DNA from: CAZGSN01 sp964371655
GTDB taxonomy: Bacteria; Desulfobacterota; Binatia; HRBIN30
Length of the DNA stretch: 53,315 bases
Reading direction: 5' to 3'
NCBI GenBank assembly: GCA_964371655.1
Contig: CAYJOD010000038.1
Location: 1 to 53,315 of the forward strand
Of this stretch, positions 43,071 through 53,091 are shown one piece after another (position 1 is the stretch's first letter; each line of letters begins with the position of its first letter). A program made the translations under genes and the position numbers. Under the pieces are notes generated by a model. That model was given only the letters and a program-made list of their open reading frames with translations. It did no database searches and was not told the DNA's origin.

Positions 43071-45713
43071 CTACTTCCCCCCGGCCGCAAGGCGCAGCAG
43101 CTTGTTGTCGAGATCCGACACGACGATCTCCTTGCGTGCCGCGTCGTAGGCGATTCCGATCGGCGTTTGGAACTTCCCCTCGGCCGCGGAGATCGTGCGC
43201 TTGAGGGTTCCGTTCATGTCGTAGGCTCGCACTTCCTTGGCCAGTGGCGCGGTAAGCCAGATGAGCCCGCTTGCATCGACCGCCAGGTGCGGCTCCGACC
43301 AGGCCCCACTCTGCCAGCCGGGGACGGCGAACTGCTTTACGGGCTTGCCGTCGGCGCTGAAGATCTGCACGCGCCCGTTGCCGTTGTCGCCGACGTAGAC
43401 GTTGCCCTTGGCGTCGGTGGCGATTCCGATCGGTTCCGAGAACGTTCCCACGGCGCCCCCTTTGCCACCCCATTCCGCCTCGCGCACACCTTGCGACGAG
43501 AAGCGCAGGACACGGTTATTCCCGGTGTCGGCGACGAAGACGCTGCCGTTGCTGCTGACGGCCACACCGCGAGGGCCGAACATTCCACCACCGAATTGGC
43601 GCACGAACTTGCCGTTGGCGGTGAAGACTTGGATGCGCTGGTTCCAGGTGTCGGCGACGTGGATGTCGCCATTCGGGCCGACCGCAACCGCACAGGGCTC
43701 TTTGAAGTATCCGGGCAGATCTCCCTGTGTGCCCCACTGGTGCAGGGCGCGGAGGTCGGGGCTGAATTCCACGATCCGATGATTGCCGAAGTCGGCCACC
43801 AAGACGTTTCCGTCCTTGTCGAGGGCGATGCCGCGTGGTTGCCGCAGCTCGCCGAGCGGCTCGCTCGCCGTCGGCATCTGGTCGGGCGCGGTGTCCGCCG
43901 CGTCCGCACGTCCGAGCGATTGGACGTCCGCCGGCGCCCGCACCGGCAGTGTGGGCAAGGTCGGATCGAAGGGCACGGCCTTGACGTCTTCCGGAGCGAC
44001 GAGCAAGACGCGGGCGATGAGCGCCCCATTTTCTGGAGGGTAGCGCAGCTCCGACAGAGTGTGCTTGGGAAAGCGCTCCTTCAACATCGTCAGTGCCCCG
44101 GGGCCGCGATCCGACAATGGTACGATGAATGCTGCGCCCTGACCTTCGGGGGGCACGACGTTTGCCCGCGCCACCAGGGAGATGTTTTCGACCCAAGTGT
44201 AGTTGCGACGTTCGGGGTGTCCGTGCCCTTGGTACGAGAGGTAGGTGATGGTGTCGCGCGGCCAATTCGCCCCGCCAACCCAGACCGCATAGTCCGGCGC
44301 CAGCCTCTTGACCTCGCGCCCGACGACCGTGGTTTCAGGGTAGTAACCCCAGACGAGGCGCCGTTGTGGGCTGAGATACTGGCGATAGGTGACCTCGACC
44401 GCGGCGCAGCAGGCGACGACGGCGAGGGCAAGCCCGATCCACGTGCCCACCCGCGGCAGCAGACGTCGCAGCTGCTGCCAGAAGAAGGCGATTCCGAGTC
44501 CCGCAAACATGTAGACGAACGGCATGGTGCCGATGGCGCGGTTCATGTTGGGGCGACTGATCCAACCGGGAATCAGGCTGAGGCCGAACCCGAGGAGAAG
44601 AAACTGGGCGCGCTCGTCGCGGATCTTGAGCACGCACCACAGCAGCCCGAGCACGAAGGGTACCGCCGCAGGAAACTCGAGTCCGGGTTCGCGCACGAAG
44701 AAGTCGTCGCCGTTGCCGGAAAAATTGAAGAGGAGGAAGCCTTGTCGCACCGCCTGCCAGATCTCGGCCTGCCCACGCAGGGCAACGGCACGGCTGTTGA
44801 AGACGCTCCAGTTGTTCCAGGCGAACCACGCCAGTGGAAAGATGGCGAGGCTGAAAACGCCGATGCCGGCGATGAGGGGAGCGCCGTAGCGCCGCACGAA
44901 TCCGCGTAGCTTCCACGACTGCAGGACGACGAGTGGCAGCCAGATTACGAATACGAAGGGGAGGATACGTGCCGCGTTGTAGGTGTTCACCGTCGCGGCG
45001 AGGAAGAGACCGGCGAGGATGAAGTCGAGCACCTTGGCGCTGCGCATGCCGCGCACGAAGAAGCAGCTCGTCAGGACGGTGAAGAAGGGCTGGAAGTCGG
45101 AGCGCCAACCGGTGCGGCTGAAAACGAGATGCCAGCCCGAGCTGGCAAGAAATAAGGTAGCGAGCAGCGCCAGACGCCCGCCGAAGGTATTGCGCGCCCA
45201 CCAGAAGAAGAAGGGCAGGGTGAGGAACCCGGCAACCATGGACGGCGCTTGGATGGCACGCTCGGTCGGACCCAGCAGGCGGACCGCGATCGCTTTCAGG
45301 TAAAAGGTGAAGGTCTCGCGGCCCCACGCTTCGTTGGCGTACGGGATGTAGCGCTCGCCGTTGAGAATGCGGATTCCGTACATCGCTTCCCAGGCGGCGT
45401 CGTGGTTCACACCCGGCGGAAACTGGTCGATCCGGAAGGCGACGAAGAACAAACCGATCACCATGATCGCCGCAAACAGGACGCGCTCGACCTGCGGCGG
45501 CAGCTCGTCGGCTCCCGGCGACGGTAGCTCGCGGCCGTCGCGGCTGAGGAAGAACAGGGTAATGAAGGTGAGGGCGGCCGCGATCCATGCGACTGCCGCA
45601 TTGGCGGGGACGTAGCGGATCGTCAGCCAATACTGTCCGGCGATTGCGGCGACGATGGTCGCGACCAACAAAAGCAGCCGCAGCCAGCGCCAGGGTATGG
45701 TCGAGCTAGTCAC
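43071..45713 (-). CDS. GT39-family glycosyltransferase fused to an NHL beta-propeller
   Basis: About 880 residues from a GTG at 45713, preferred because GGGGAG lies 9 bases upstream (a TTG six bases earlier is closer to it). Residues ~1-600 form a GT-C-type transferase with about twelve hydrophobic helices and the acidic motif NHDAAWE near residue 107 in the first periplasmic loop, as in ArnT/PMT enzymes using polyprenyl-phosphate sugar donors. From ~620 there are six NHL blades (PRGIALDKDGNVLVADFGN, VADTWNQRIQVF, VADTGNNRVLRF). NHL blades closely match those of the upstream 1597-residue protein. Probable role: transfer of sugars to lipid or protein in the periplasm, with the propeller recruiting a partner. 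Confidence 0.9.
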   Translation of the reverse strand: MTSSTIPWRWLRLLLLVATIVAAIAGQYWLTIRYVPANAAVAWIAAALTFITLFFLSRDGRELPSPGADELPPQVERVLFAAIMVIGLFFVAFRIDQFPPGVNHDAAWEAMYGIRILNGERYIPYANEAWGRETFTFYLKAIAVRLLGPTERAIQAPSMVAGFLTLPFFFWWARNTFGGRLALLATLFLASSGWHLVFSRTGWRSDFQPFFTVLTSCFFVRGMRSAKVLDFILAGLFLAATVNTYNAARILPFVFVIWLPLVVLQSWKLRGFVRRYGAPLIAGIGVFSLAIFPLAWFAWNNWSVFNSRAVALRGQAEIWQAVRQGFLLFNFSGNGDDFFVREPGLEFPAAVPFVLGLLWCVLKIRDERAQFLLLGFGLSLIPGWISRPNMNRAIGTMPFVYMFAGLGIAFFWQQLRRLLPRVGTWIGLALAVVACCAAVEVTYRQYLSPQRRLVWGYYPETTVVGREVKRLAPDYAVWVGGANWPRDTITYLSYQGHGHPERRNYTWVENISLVARANVVPPEGQGAAFIVPLSDRGPGALTMLKERFPKHTLSELRYPPENGALIARVLLVAPEDVKAVPFDPTLPTLPVRAPADVQSLGRADAADTAPDQMPTASEPLGELRQPRGIALDKDGNVLVADFGNHRIVEFSPDLRALHQWGTQGDLPGYFKEPCAVAVGPNGDIHVADTWNQRIQVFTANGKFVRQFGGGMFGPRGVAVSSNGSVFVADTGNNRVLRFSSQGVREAEWGGKGGAVGTFSEPIGIATDAKGNVYVGDNGNGRVQIFSADGKPVKQFAVPGWQSGAWSEPHLAVDASGLIWLTAPLAKEVRAYDMNGTLKRTISAAEGKFQTPIGIAYDAARKEIVVSDLDNKLLRLAAGGK

Positions 45714-46028
45714 GGTCAAAATCTCCCCGCGACAATATGAGTCTGCTCCGCGGCCGGGGCCATGAGCCAGGCGGGCGGGTCGCCCGCGCTCCCGGCGATA
45801 ATATTCCGCTCGCGGCGCTGGTTTGAGGCAATCGCTGGGAGCGCGGACGGCTCGTCCGCCATCGCGTGGAATGAGGCTTGATGCGGCCCCGCCCCTCCCT
45901 CACTGAATTTGCCGTCGCCCTGGGTGCTCCGGGGTAACAGGCTGCGAGAGCAAATGCCCGGTGGTACAGGCTGGAAGCCTATACTACCGGACCGGCTGTC
46001 GCTGGCCACCGAGGCGAACCGCGAGAGG
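45714..46028. other. Gap between GT genes, filled with palindromes
   Basis: No gene is supported. An inverted repeat with ~30-base imperfect arms lies at 45768-45862 (GCGGGCGGGTCGCCCGC against GGAGCGCGGACGGCTCGTCC). A second palindrome at 45958-45990 has CCGGTGGTACAGGCT and its near complement around a GGA loop. Both resemble bacterial REP families. Confidence 0.65.
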
Positions 46029-49000
46029 TTACTTGGCATAGGGAATGCGCAAAACGCGATGCTCGAGGTCGGTGACTACGAGCTCGTTGGTCGCCGCACT
46101 GTAGGCGACCGCCATCGGAGTCTCGAAGCTGATTCCCGGAATGGTTTGCGTACGGATGGTCTTCAACAGTTTGCCGCTGCGATCGTAGCCGCGGATCTCC
46201 TTCTGGGTTGGCACGGTCACCCAGATCGTGTCGGCCTTGTCGATTGTGATGTGCGGCTCGGAGAAGACCTTGGCCTCCCAACCTGGAACGCTAAACGATC
46301 CGGCTATCTGGCCGTTGCGCGTGAACATCTGCACCCGGGCGTTGACGTTGTCGCAAACATAGACCTGCCCGGCTTTGTCGATGGCAATGCCCACCGGCTC
46401 CATGAACTTGCCGGGTTCGGTCCCCTTGCCGCCCCACTCCGCCTCTTTCTGACCCGCGGCGGAGAGACGTACGACACGGTTGTTTCCGGTGTCGGCCACG
46501 TAGATGGCGCCGAGCCCGTCCACCGCAATCCCGCGCGGCCCGTAGAATCCCGCCGCGACCTCGCGCAGGTACTTGCCGTCCTTGTCGAAGACTTGAACGC
46601 GCTGGTTCCAGGTATCGGCGACGACGATCTCGCCGCTCGGAGTGACGGCGACGTCACCGGGTTCGTTGAATTGTGCGGGCAGATCGCCCTTGCGACCCCA
46701 AGTGCGTACGAAGGCCAGATCCTTGTCGAATTCCTGGATGCGGTTGTTACCGAAGTCGGCGACCAGCACATGGCCGTCGGCTTTCACGGCGATGCCGCGC
46801 GGCTGCTGCACGCTACCGGGTGCATCCTGCGCTCGCGGCGGCTCGGCGGCGCCGGCAATCTCGGGAATCTCTTCGACCGTGGTCAATGGCATGGTCCCGG
46901 CGAAGCGATCCTTGACGGCGAAGACAGTCACTCCCGGGTTCTGGTACACCGGTGTCAGCAGATCCGTCCACTGTCCGAAACGTTCGAGGTTGCCGCCGGC
47001 GTAGGTGCGACGCTCCAACGATCCGACGAACACGAACGACACCGAGTACTTCTGTAGAATCGATGCCGCGACGTCCCGGCTGTCGGTGGTGTAAGCGAGC
47101 TGAATGTCCGCCTTGCGCTGATTGATGTAGCTCCACGGATGAGCGCGCTGGAAGACGTGATACGACCAGCCGAGCACGGTCGGCAGACCGGTGTTCATCG
47201 AGACGCGGGTGAACTCCTGGTACGAGTCACCATGGGCTTCGAGAATCACGGGGATGCCATGCACGTTGCGATTCAGCCACTCGTAGGCGGCGGCTTCATC
47301 CGGAACCTTGAGCGGCAGGTAGGCCATTCCGTTCAAGGTCGGCTTCGGGGTCGCAACGCGGTTGGTGCGTAGGATTCCGTAGGCGCCGGTGGCGGCGGTG
47401 AACAGCCCGACGCCGACAGCCACGACCATGGCGGCCTGCCAGAGGCGCCGCAGCCAGGGCAGAGGCACCGCGGCTCGCCATAGCCCCTGCGCCGCGACGG
47501 CGGCGGCAAGTGCGAGCATGAACCAGGCTTCAAGATAGAACTTGAAGATGGTGTTCATGCGGTCCCAAACGTAGACGATGTCGCAGCCCGCCGTGATCGC
47601 GAAGGCGAACGTGGTGATCGCCAGCGGCAGACGCCAGCGGCGCTCGGTCGCTGGCGAGAGCACGACCTGCAAGCCGAGCAGGAAGAGGATCAAGGCGAAG
47701 GCGCGCGTGGAAATGAAGAGACTGGCGCCGGTGACGCTGATGGCGAGCAGCACGATGGCGATGCGCAAGGGACCCAAGCTCCCGTTGGCGCGGCGCAGCT
47801 CCCGCACCCAAGAGCCGAACAGGAACGGCACCAGGGCGCAGAAGAACACGCCCCAGATGGTGAGGAAGTCGAGCGGCTGCACCAGCTTGTCCGGCGACAG
47901 CACCTCCCAACCCCAGTTGCGTTCGGGCGGGTTGAAATTCTGCCAGAAGGGCAAGAACAGAATGTAGGCGCCGGCGGCGATGCACACGGTCGGCATGAGT
48001 ACACGGCCGATCAAACCACCCAAGAAGCTGAAGATGCCGGGGTGCGTGCCTTCGGTGAGCCAGACGACGCCGAGCAAGAACGGGAAGAACAACACGTAGG
48101 TCGGTGTGCTCCACGCGTTGGTCACGGTGATGGCTCCAAGGGTCAACGACAGCAACGCGAACACCGCCAAGCGCCCGCCCACCGGTATGTACTCGTAGCG
48201 CTCGAGGATCGTTTCGCGGATCCACAGCACCGTCAAAGCGATGAAGGTGAGGGTGATCGGCATCACCATCATGTGCGCGTGCAGGTCGGCGAACAGGAAG
48301 CTCCAGAACGGATACTCGTTGATGGTGTCGCGAATGACCCGCGACGTCGCCCAGAAGTAGTCGAAGTTCATGATCGGATGCGGGCCCCACAGCTCGCGTG
48401 GACCGGAGAGATTGCCGATCAGACACACGAAGACGGCGGCGAGCACGCCGGTCGACCATTGTTGCGTGAGAACCGCACCGGCGGCGAACGCCGCCACCGT
48501 GGTGAGCCCGGCGATCAGGCCGATGCCGAGATTGAAGGTGAGGGCAGGGTGGAGGTTGAGAGCCTTACCCAGGGCCGCGATCGAGTAGTAGCCGAAGTAT
48601 GAATACTGAAGCGGCGAACCGGCGAACCACGGCTCCGGCGGCGGCAAGGTCGTGGCGCGCGTAATGACGTTGAGGAAGGAGAAGTCCATCGGCTTCTCGC
48701 CCCAAAAAATCTCCGGGTTGTACGAACGGATGGTCACGAAGAGCAGAAACGCGCCCCAGAAGATCACTTGCGTGGCGATAGCTTCGCCGGCCGGTGTGCG
48801 GTCGCGGTCGGGGCGCCGCCACGCTCGCAGTCCGGCGAGGATCATGGCGGCAACGACCAAGAGCAGAGTGCCGCGCGTGAACTTGGCCACCTCGACGCTG
48901 ACGATCAGCCAGGAGAAGTAGGCGAAGAGCATGACGCCGGCCGTCTTTGAAATGGCGAGAGTGCCGACACCGGGCAGGCGTTGCTTGAGAAGCGGGTACA

Positions 49001-50822
49001 CCGCCAAGCTCAAGATCTCGACCAGAGCCGCGAACAGCAGCAGGGCCAGGGGCCCCGACTGGATCGGCACGCTCTCGCTGCTCGTCATCGCCGTCGCCTC
49101 TGTAGCGGCAGCACCGGCGTCGCCGGGGCGCGCCCGCAACAGGTCGTCGCGCGTCATCGGCCGTGATGGTCCGGAGTGCAGGATCTTGTCGAAGATGGCT
49201 TCCGAGCTGAGCCTCTCGGTGTTCTGGAAGATCAGGACCTTCGGATGGTCGTACACCGTGAGCGACTCGTCGGCGAGCTCGTCGGGAATCTCGATGCCGA
49301 ACAACGACGGTCGCGCGTGGATTTCCTGAATGAGCTTGAATCCCAGGTCGCCGGCGAAGAGCTGGTAGAAGTAGTTCGACGTCAGCGGATAGCGCTCGGG
49401 GGCGCGTGTCACCGCCCCGTACAGTCTCTTGGTCTGAAACGCGATGTAATCGCTCGACGCCAGCGCGGTGGCGAGCTTCTGCATCTTGGCGGAGCCGTCA
49501 GGCCGTTCGTAATAACCAAAGTTGGTGATGTGATACTGACTGCTGGCGTGGCCCGGAAACGTAAACGGGAAGCCCTCGTCCCAGTCCTGCGACAGAATCT
49601 TGCTGCCGCTGGGGATGTGCTTGTAAACCCATTCCGAGGCGCGCACGACGGTGTGCGCCTGCGTGTACGTCGACATGAAGGCGGCGGCGGCGGCCAGGGT
49701 GCCGGCGATCACCAGCGGCGCCAGAGCCCGACCGACCACTCCACCCTGGCGGTAGCGGCGCACCATCCACTCGGCCGCCCATAAAATGACCAGCGGGTAG
49801 ATCGGCAGAAGATAGCGCGGAAACTTCACCTCGAACCAGCCGGTGATGAGGAAGAACGGAATCACCCACGACAGCAGGATCCAGTCGGCCGCGTTGCGGT
49901 TGCGCCACGCCGAGCCGACGCGCAGGAGAGTCGCCCAAATGGCGGCGATCCCGAGCAGGGGACCCATACCCCACACCGCCATTTGCGTCAGGTCGTACAC
50001 GTACTTCGGCGTGTGCATGTACTGCGTCGTGTACGCGAACTCGCCGGCGTGACGCACCATGTTACTTTGCTCGAAGACGTCGTGATAGAAACGGTTGAAA
50101 TCGAGCAAGGCGTAGGGCTCGGCAAGAGCGAAGGCGACGAAGGCGGCGATCAGCGCGGCGACGACGCGCCCGCTCACGGAGAAGAAGCGGCGCTCGACGA
50201 CGAGGCGGTGCAGGGCGGCGATCCCCAGAGGTAAGAACAACGGCATGGCGCTGAACTTACAAGCGGTTGCCAGACCCACGGCGGCGCCGGCGGCGATGAA
50301 GTCGCGCCAGCGCCCTTCGCTGCTGACGCGCAGGAACTCGTAGAGGCTAAGCAGGACCATGAAGGTCAGGGTGACGTCGACGGCGAGGAAGCGCGAGTTC
50401 TGAATGTGCAGGACGCAGGCCGCCAACAGCAGCCCGGCGACGACGCCGACGGTCTCGTCGAATAGACGCCGTCCGAGCAGGATCAGCAACATTACCGTGA
50501 GCACGCCGAAGACCGCCGACTGGCAGCGTCCATTGACGATGATGCCATCGTAGCTGGCGGCGCTCGGATCGACGTACGACGCCACCCCGGCGACGACGCG
50601 CGCGATGTAGATGGGCAGCGAGCCGTACGCAAAGAAGTCTGGGTTCCAGCGCCACGGGCTGAACGACAAGCGTTGCACCGCCGACACCACGGCGCGCTCG
50701 TCGGGATGGAAGAAGTGTTTCTGGTCCCACTCGATGTTGGCAAGACGCGCCGTGGCCGCAAACAGAATCACGGCGACCACCCAGAGACGCGGGTTGAAAA
50801 GCCAGGAGCGACTACCGTTCAT
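46029..50822 (-). CDS. Triple fusion: GT39 transferase, DUF2298 membrane module, NHL propeller
   Basis: A 1597-residue inner-membrane protein with a continuous frame. Part 1 (~1-560) is GT39-like, with HPDE (D41, E42) in the first loop and many helices. Part 2 (~680-1200) matches the DUF2298/YYY membrane family (WGEKPMDFSFLN, PPPEPWFAGSPLQYSYFGYYS, FADLHAHMMVMPIT) and its conserved C-terminal extension. Part 3 (~1337-1597) is a six-bladed NHL propeller. The NHL part repeats the sequence style of the downstream GT39-NHL protein; DUF2298 matches the upstream 701-residue protein. No ribosome-binding site is clear. Probably a giant periplasmic-facing glycosyltransferase. Confidence 0.9.
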   Translation of the reverse strand: MNGSRSWLFNPRLWVVAVILFAATARLANIEWDQKHFFHPDERAVVSAVQRLSFSPWRWNPDFFAYGSLPIYIARVVAGVASYVDPSAASYDGIIVNGRCQSAVFGVLTVMLLILLGRRLFDETVGVVAGLLLAACVLHIQNSRFLAVDVTLTFMVLLSLYEFLRVSSEGRWRDFIAAGAAVGLATACKFSAMPLFLPLGIAALHRLVVERRFFSVSGRVVAALIAAFVAFALAEPYALLDFNRFYHDVFEQSNMVRHAGEFAYTTQYMHTPKYVYDLTQMAVWGMGPLLGIAAIWATLLRVGSAWRNRNAADWILLSWVIPFFLITGWFEVKFPRYLLPIYPLVILWAAEWMVRRYRQGGVVGRALAPLVIAGTLAAAAAFMSTYTQAHTVVRASEWVYKHIPSGSKILSQDWDEGFPFTFPGHASSQYHITNFGYYERPDGSAKMQKLATALASSDYIAFQTKRLYGAVTRAPERYPLTSNYFYQLFAGDLGFKLIQEIHARPSLFGIEIPDELADESLTVYDHPKVLIFQNTERLSSEAIFDKILHSGPSRPMTRDDLLRARPGDAGAAATEATAMTSSESVPIQSGPLALLLFAALVEILSLAVYPLLKQRLPGVGTLAISKTAGVMLFAYFSWLIVSVEVAKFTRGTLLLVVAAMILAGLRAWRRPDRDRTPAGEAIATQVIFWGAFLLFVTIRSYNPEIFWGEKPMDFSFLNVITRATTLPPPEPWFAGSPLQYSYFGYYSIAALGKALNLHPALTFNLGIGLIAGLTTVAAFAAGAVLTQQWSTGVLAAVFVCLIGNLSGPRELWGPHPIMNFDYFWATSRVIRDTINEYPFWSFLFADLHAHMMVMPITLTFIALTVLWIRETILERYEYIPVGGRLAVFALLSLTLGAITVTNAWSTPTYVLFFPFLLGVVWLTEGTHPGIFSFLGGLIGRVLMPTVCIAAGAYILFLPFWQNFNPPERNWGWEVLSPDKLVQPLDFLTIWGVFFCALVPFLFGSWVRELRRANGSLGPLRIAIVLLAISVTGASLFISTRAFALILFLLGLQVVLSPATERRWRLPLAITTFAFAITAGCDIVYVWDRMNTIFKFYLEAWFMLALAAAVAAQGLWRAAVPLPWLRRLWQAAMVVAVGVGLFTAATGAYGILRTNRVATPKPTLNGMAYLPLKVPDEAAAYEWLNRNVHGIPVILEAHGDSYQEFTRVSMNTGLPTVLGWSYHVFQRAHPWSYINQRKADIQLAYTTDSRDVAASILQKYSVSFVFVGSLERRTYAGGNLERFGQWTDLLTPVYQNPGVTVFAVKDRFAGTMPLTTVEEIPEIAGAAEPPRAQDAPGSVQQPRGIAVKADGHVLVADFGNNRIQEFDKDLAFVRTWGRKGDLPAQFNEPGDVAVTPSGEIVVADTWNQRVQVFDKDGKYLREVAAGFYGPRGIAVDGLGAIYVADTGNNRVVRLSAAGQKEAEWGGKGTEPGKFMEPVGIAIDKAGQVYVCDNVNARVQMFTRNGQIAGSFSVPGWEAKVFSEPHITIDKADTIWVTVPTQKEIRGYDRSGKLLKTIRTQTIPGISFETPMAVAYSAATNELVVTDLEHRVLRIPYAK

Positions 50823-50844
50823 AGGATGGCATTTCGTCTCTTCG

Positions 50845-50984
50845 GTTTTCAGTGTTCAGTGTTCAGTGTTCAGTGTTCAGTGGTCTTTGTTCAGTTCGTG
50901 GTGCGCGGCCAATCGAAAACTGAAAACTGAAAACTGAACACTGAAAACTGAACACTGAAAACTGAGAACTGCCCACTGAAAACT
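50845..50984. repeat. Long heptad hairpin, GTGTTCA/GAAAACT type
   Basis: The left arm at 50845-50893 has seven words, mostly GTGTTCA, ending TTGTTCA. The right arm at 50915-50984 has ten words, mostly GAAAACT with GAACACT. GAACACT is the reverse of GTGTTCA, so the arms pair. This is the longest heptad locus; it fills the gap between the 1597-residue and DUF2298 genes and reaches to within two bases of the latter's stop. Confidence 0.85.
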
Positions 50985-50985
50985 C

Positions 50986-53091
50986 CTACCGTTGATAGAC
51001 TGTGGTTCTACCCTGCTTGAAGGCCGTCTTCAGCACGTTGAACTTCTCCAACCCCGTAGCCGCGTATTCCTTACGCTCGAGCTCTCCGACGACGATGTAC
51101 TCCACCTTGTAGCGCTCGAGCAGGGGGGTGACGTCGGCGAGTGCGGGGGCGTTGTAGATGCGCGCCACTTCCTGCTGGCGCTGGCCAACGTCGGCGTGGT
51201 TGTTGCGCCACAGGCCTTCGTGATTGCCCCAGCCCATGATGGTGGGCAGGCCGGTGTTGCTCGACATGCGCGCGAAGTACGAATACGGATTGCCGCTCGC
51301 TTCGAGAAGCACGGGAAGCCCGCTGACATTGCTGCGAATCCACTCCACGGCGGCGAAGTCGTCGGGGTGGTCGCGCTTCATGTACTCGTTGCCGTCGAGT
51401 GAGCGCGGGCCGAGCGGGTGCTCCAAGCGCGTTACCGTCACTCCGAGTGGGTACAGACACGAGGCGAGCAAGAACGCTACGATCACCGTCGACGCTGTCG
51501 TGCGCACGGCGTTGGGAAGCTCACGTGCCGTGAGCAGACGCTGCAGAGCCCACGGCGTCGCCAGCGCCAACAGGAACCATGATTGCAGGTAGAGCTTGAA
51601 GACCGTGTTCATACGGTACAAGCGCTCGCCGTAGGGGTCTTTGATGTAGATGAGCTCGCACGCCAGCAGTGCTGCGCTGGCGGCGAGCATCAGCAGAATC
51701 GGGGCGCGCTCCTCCGCATCGTCGGTGGCGTAGGTACCGATCACGGCGGCGATCACCAGCGCCAGCAGAATGACGAAGACGGCGTTGCCGGCCATGAGCG
51801 CAGCGACGACGGCGAGCACGACCATGGCGGCGAGCAGTTGCCGCCGTTCCGGATTCGCCGACAGCTTAGGACCGACGCGCAGCGCCAGGAACAACCCCGG
51901 CGCCATCAGCAGTCCGCCGAATACGGTCAGGAACTCGCCCAGCGACGTGATGGCGAATTTGACGCCAACGCCTGCCCCTGGTGCGGTGAAGTTGAGGTAG
52001 AAGGGAAGGAACAGGACGTAACCCCCGATAAGCATGGCGACGACGGCGACGACCAGCCCGATGCGCTCGCGGGTGATGAACGGTTTTAGAGGCAGAAAGC
52101 GGTGCAGGAGGAGGAACGTGGTCATCGCCCCGACCGGCAGCTCCCAGGTGCTGATCGCCACCATGGCGCCGAGGACGAAGCTGATGACGAACCATGGCCA
52201 CAGCCCACTGTACGACTTGAGATTGCCGCGCTCGCGCTCCGGATCGAGCAGCAACGCGAGCAGCAGGATCATCACCGGCATGACCTGGAAGTGCGGATGC
52301 AGATCGCCGTGGATCGCGGTGAAGTAGGGGAACTCGTTGATCGTCGCGTCCTTGCCCACGATGCGAGTCGAGCGGAAGTAGTCGAAGGCGGTGAGGCCCC
52401 CCTTCTCTATGAATTGCAGGAAGCCATCGAGGTTGCCGAACAAAATGCCCATGGCTCCGGTGAGCAGGGCGAAGGGGAGCTTGCGGGTCAGTACCAGGCC
52501 GATGGCAGCGAGCTCGGAGAAGACCAGCCCGCCGAGAGTTGCGACGCACAGGTTGTAGGCGACCGGCGCCGCGATCGCGGTACAGCGCGCCAGGTTGGCG
52601 AGCATCAGGTAGCCGAAGTAGTAGTAGTTGAAGACCTTGCCGGCCATCCACGGATCTTGGGGCGGCATGGTGTCGGTGCGGATCAGGGTATTGAAGAACG
52701 CGAAGTCCATGTACTTCTCTTGATCCACAATCTGCGGCAGCAGCGACCGTTGCCAGGCAAAGAAAGCGAATCCGAGGGTCCACAGAACATCCGTGCGCAC
52801 GATGGCGCGCAGTCCATCCGCACCCAGCCATTCGAGCAGGGTGGCGCGGTTGCGCGCAAACAGGAAGACGTTGAGGGCAAGGAAGATGGCCGCCGACAAC
52901 AGCAGAGCGGTCGAGTAGGCAATGCCGAGATGGCCCAGCAGCCAGGCATCGTAGGTGATCACGAGTAGGGCGACGATCTTGCCGAAGGCGTACCCGTATT
53001 CGGTACGCTTCGAGAACATCACACTCACCAGAGGCAGTGCCATCAGGCCGAGACCTTCGAGCACCAACCACCACACAACAAGCTGGCCCAT
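50986..53091 (-). CDS. DUF2298 (YYY) membrane protein
   Basis: About 701 residues from the ATG at 53091; a TTG 39 bases upstream is weaker, and neither has a strong ribosome-binding site. The DUF2298 motifs are present: MDFAFFNTLIRTDTMPPQDPWMAGKVFNYYYFGYL and NEFPYFTAIHGDLHPHFQVMPV, on about 14 membrane helices, with a soluble tail from ~575 (MKRDHPDDFAAVEWI, GLPTIMGWGNHEG). Members resemble GT-C glycosyltransferases and are found in chloroflexi, archaea and other phyla. This gene lies upstream of the triple-fusion gene and is its closest relative for the middle domain. Likely a sugar-transfer enzyme; unproven. Confidence 0.88.
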   Translation of the reverse strand: MGQLVVWWLVLEGLGLMALPLVSVMFSKRTEYGYAFGKIVALLVITYDAWLLGHLGIAYSTALLLSAAIFLALNVFLFARNRATLLEWLGADGLRAIVRTDVLWTLGFAFFAWQRSLLPQIVDQEKYMDFAFFNTLIRTDTMPPQDPWMAGKVFNYYYFGYLMLANLARCTAIAAPVAYNLCVATLGGLVFSELAAIGLVLTRKLPFALLTGAMGILFGNLDGFLQFIEKGGLTAFDYFRSTRIVGKDATINEFPYFTAIHGDLHPHFQVMPVMILLLALLLDPERERGNLKSYSGLWPWFVISFVLGAMVAISTWELPVGAMTTFLLLHRFLPLKPFITRERIGLVVAVVAMLIGGYVLFLPFYLNFTAPGAGVGVKFAITSLGEFLTVFGGLLMAPGLFLALRVGPKLSANPERRQLLAAMVVLAVVAALMAGNAVFVILLALVIAAVIGTYATDDAEERAPILLMLAASAALLACELIYIKDPYGERLYRMNTVFKLYLQSWFLLALATPWALQRLLTARELPNAVRTTASTVIVAFLLASCLYPLGVTVTRLEHPLGPRSLDGNEYMKRDHPDDFAAVEWIRSNVSGLPVLLEASGNPYSYFARMSSNTGLPTIMGWGNHEGLWRNNHADVGQRQQEVARIYNAPALADVTPLLERYKVEYIVVGELERKEYAATGLEKFNVLKTAFKQGRTTVYQR

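Noticed and set aside
42972..44909. Long plus-strand frame opposite the GT39-NHL gene
   Set aside because: High-GC shadow of a gene with clear domains; no signal, start site or motif of its own.
50845..50984. CRISPR-like array
   Set aside because: Repeats are 7 bases with no spacers and are mirrored into a hairpin, unlike CRISPR repeat-spacer structure; no cas gene is present.
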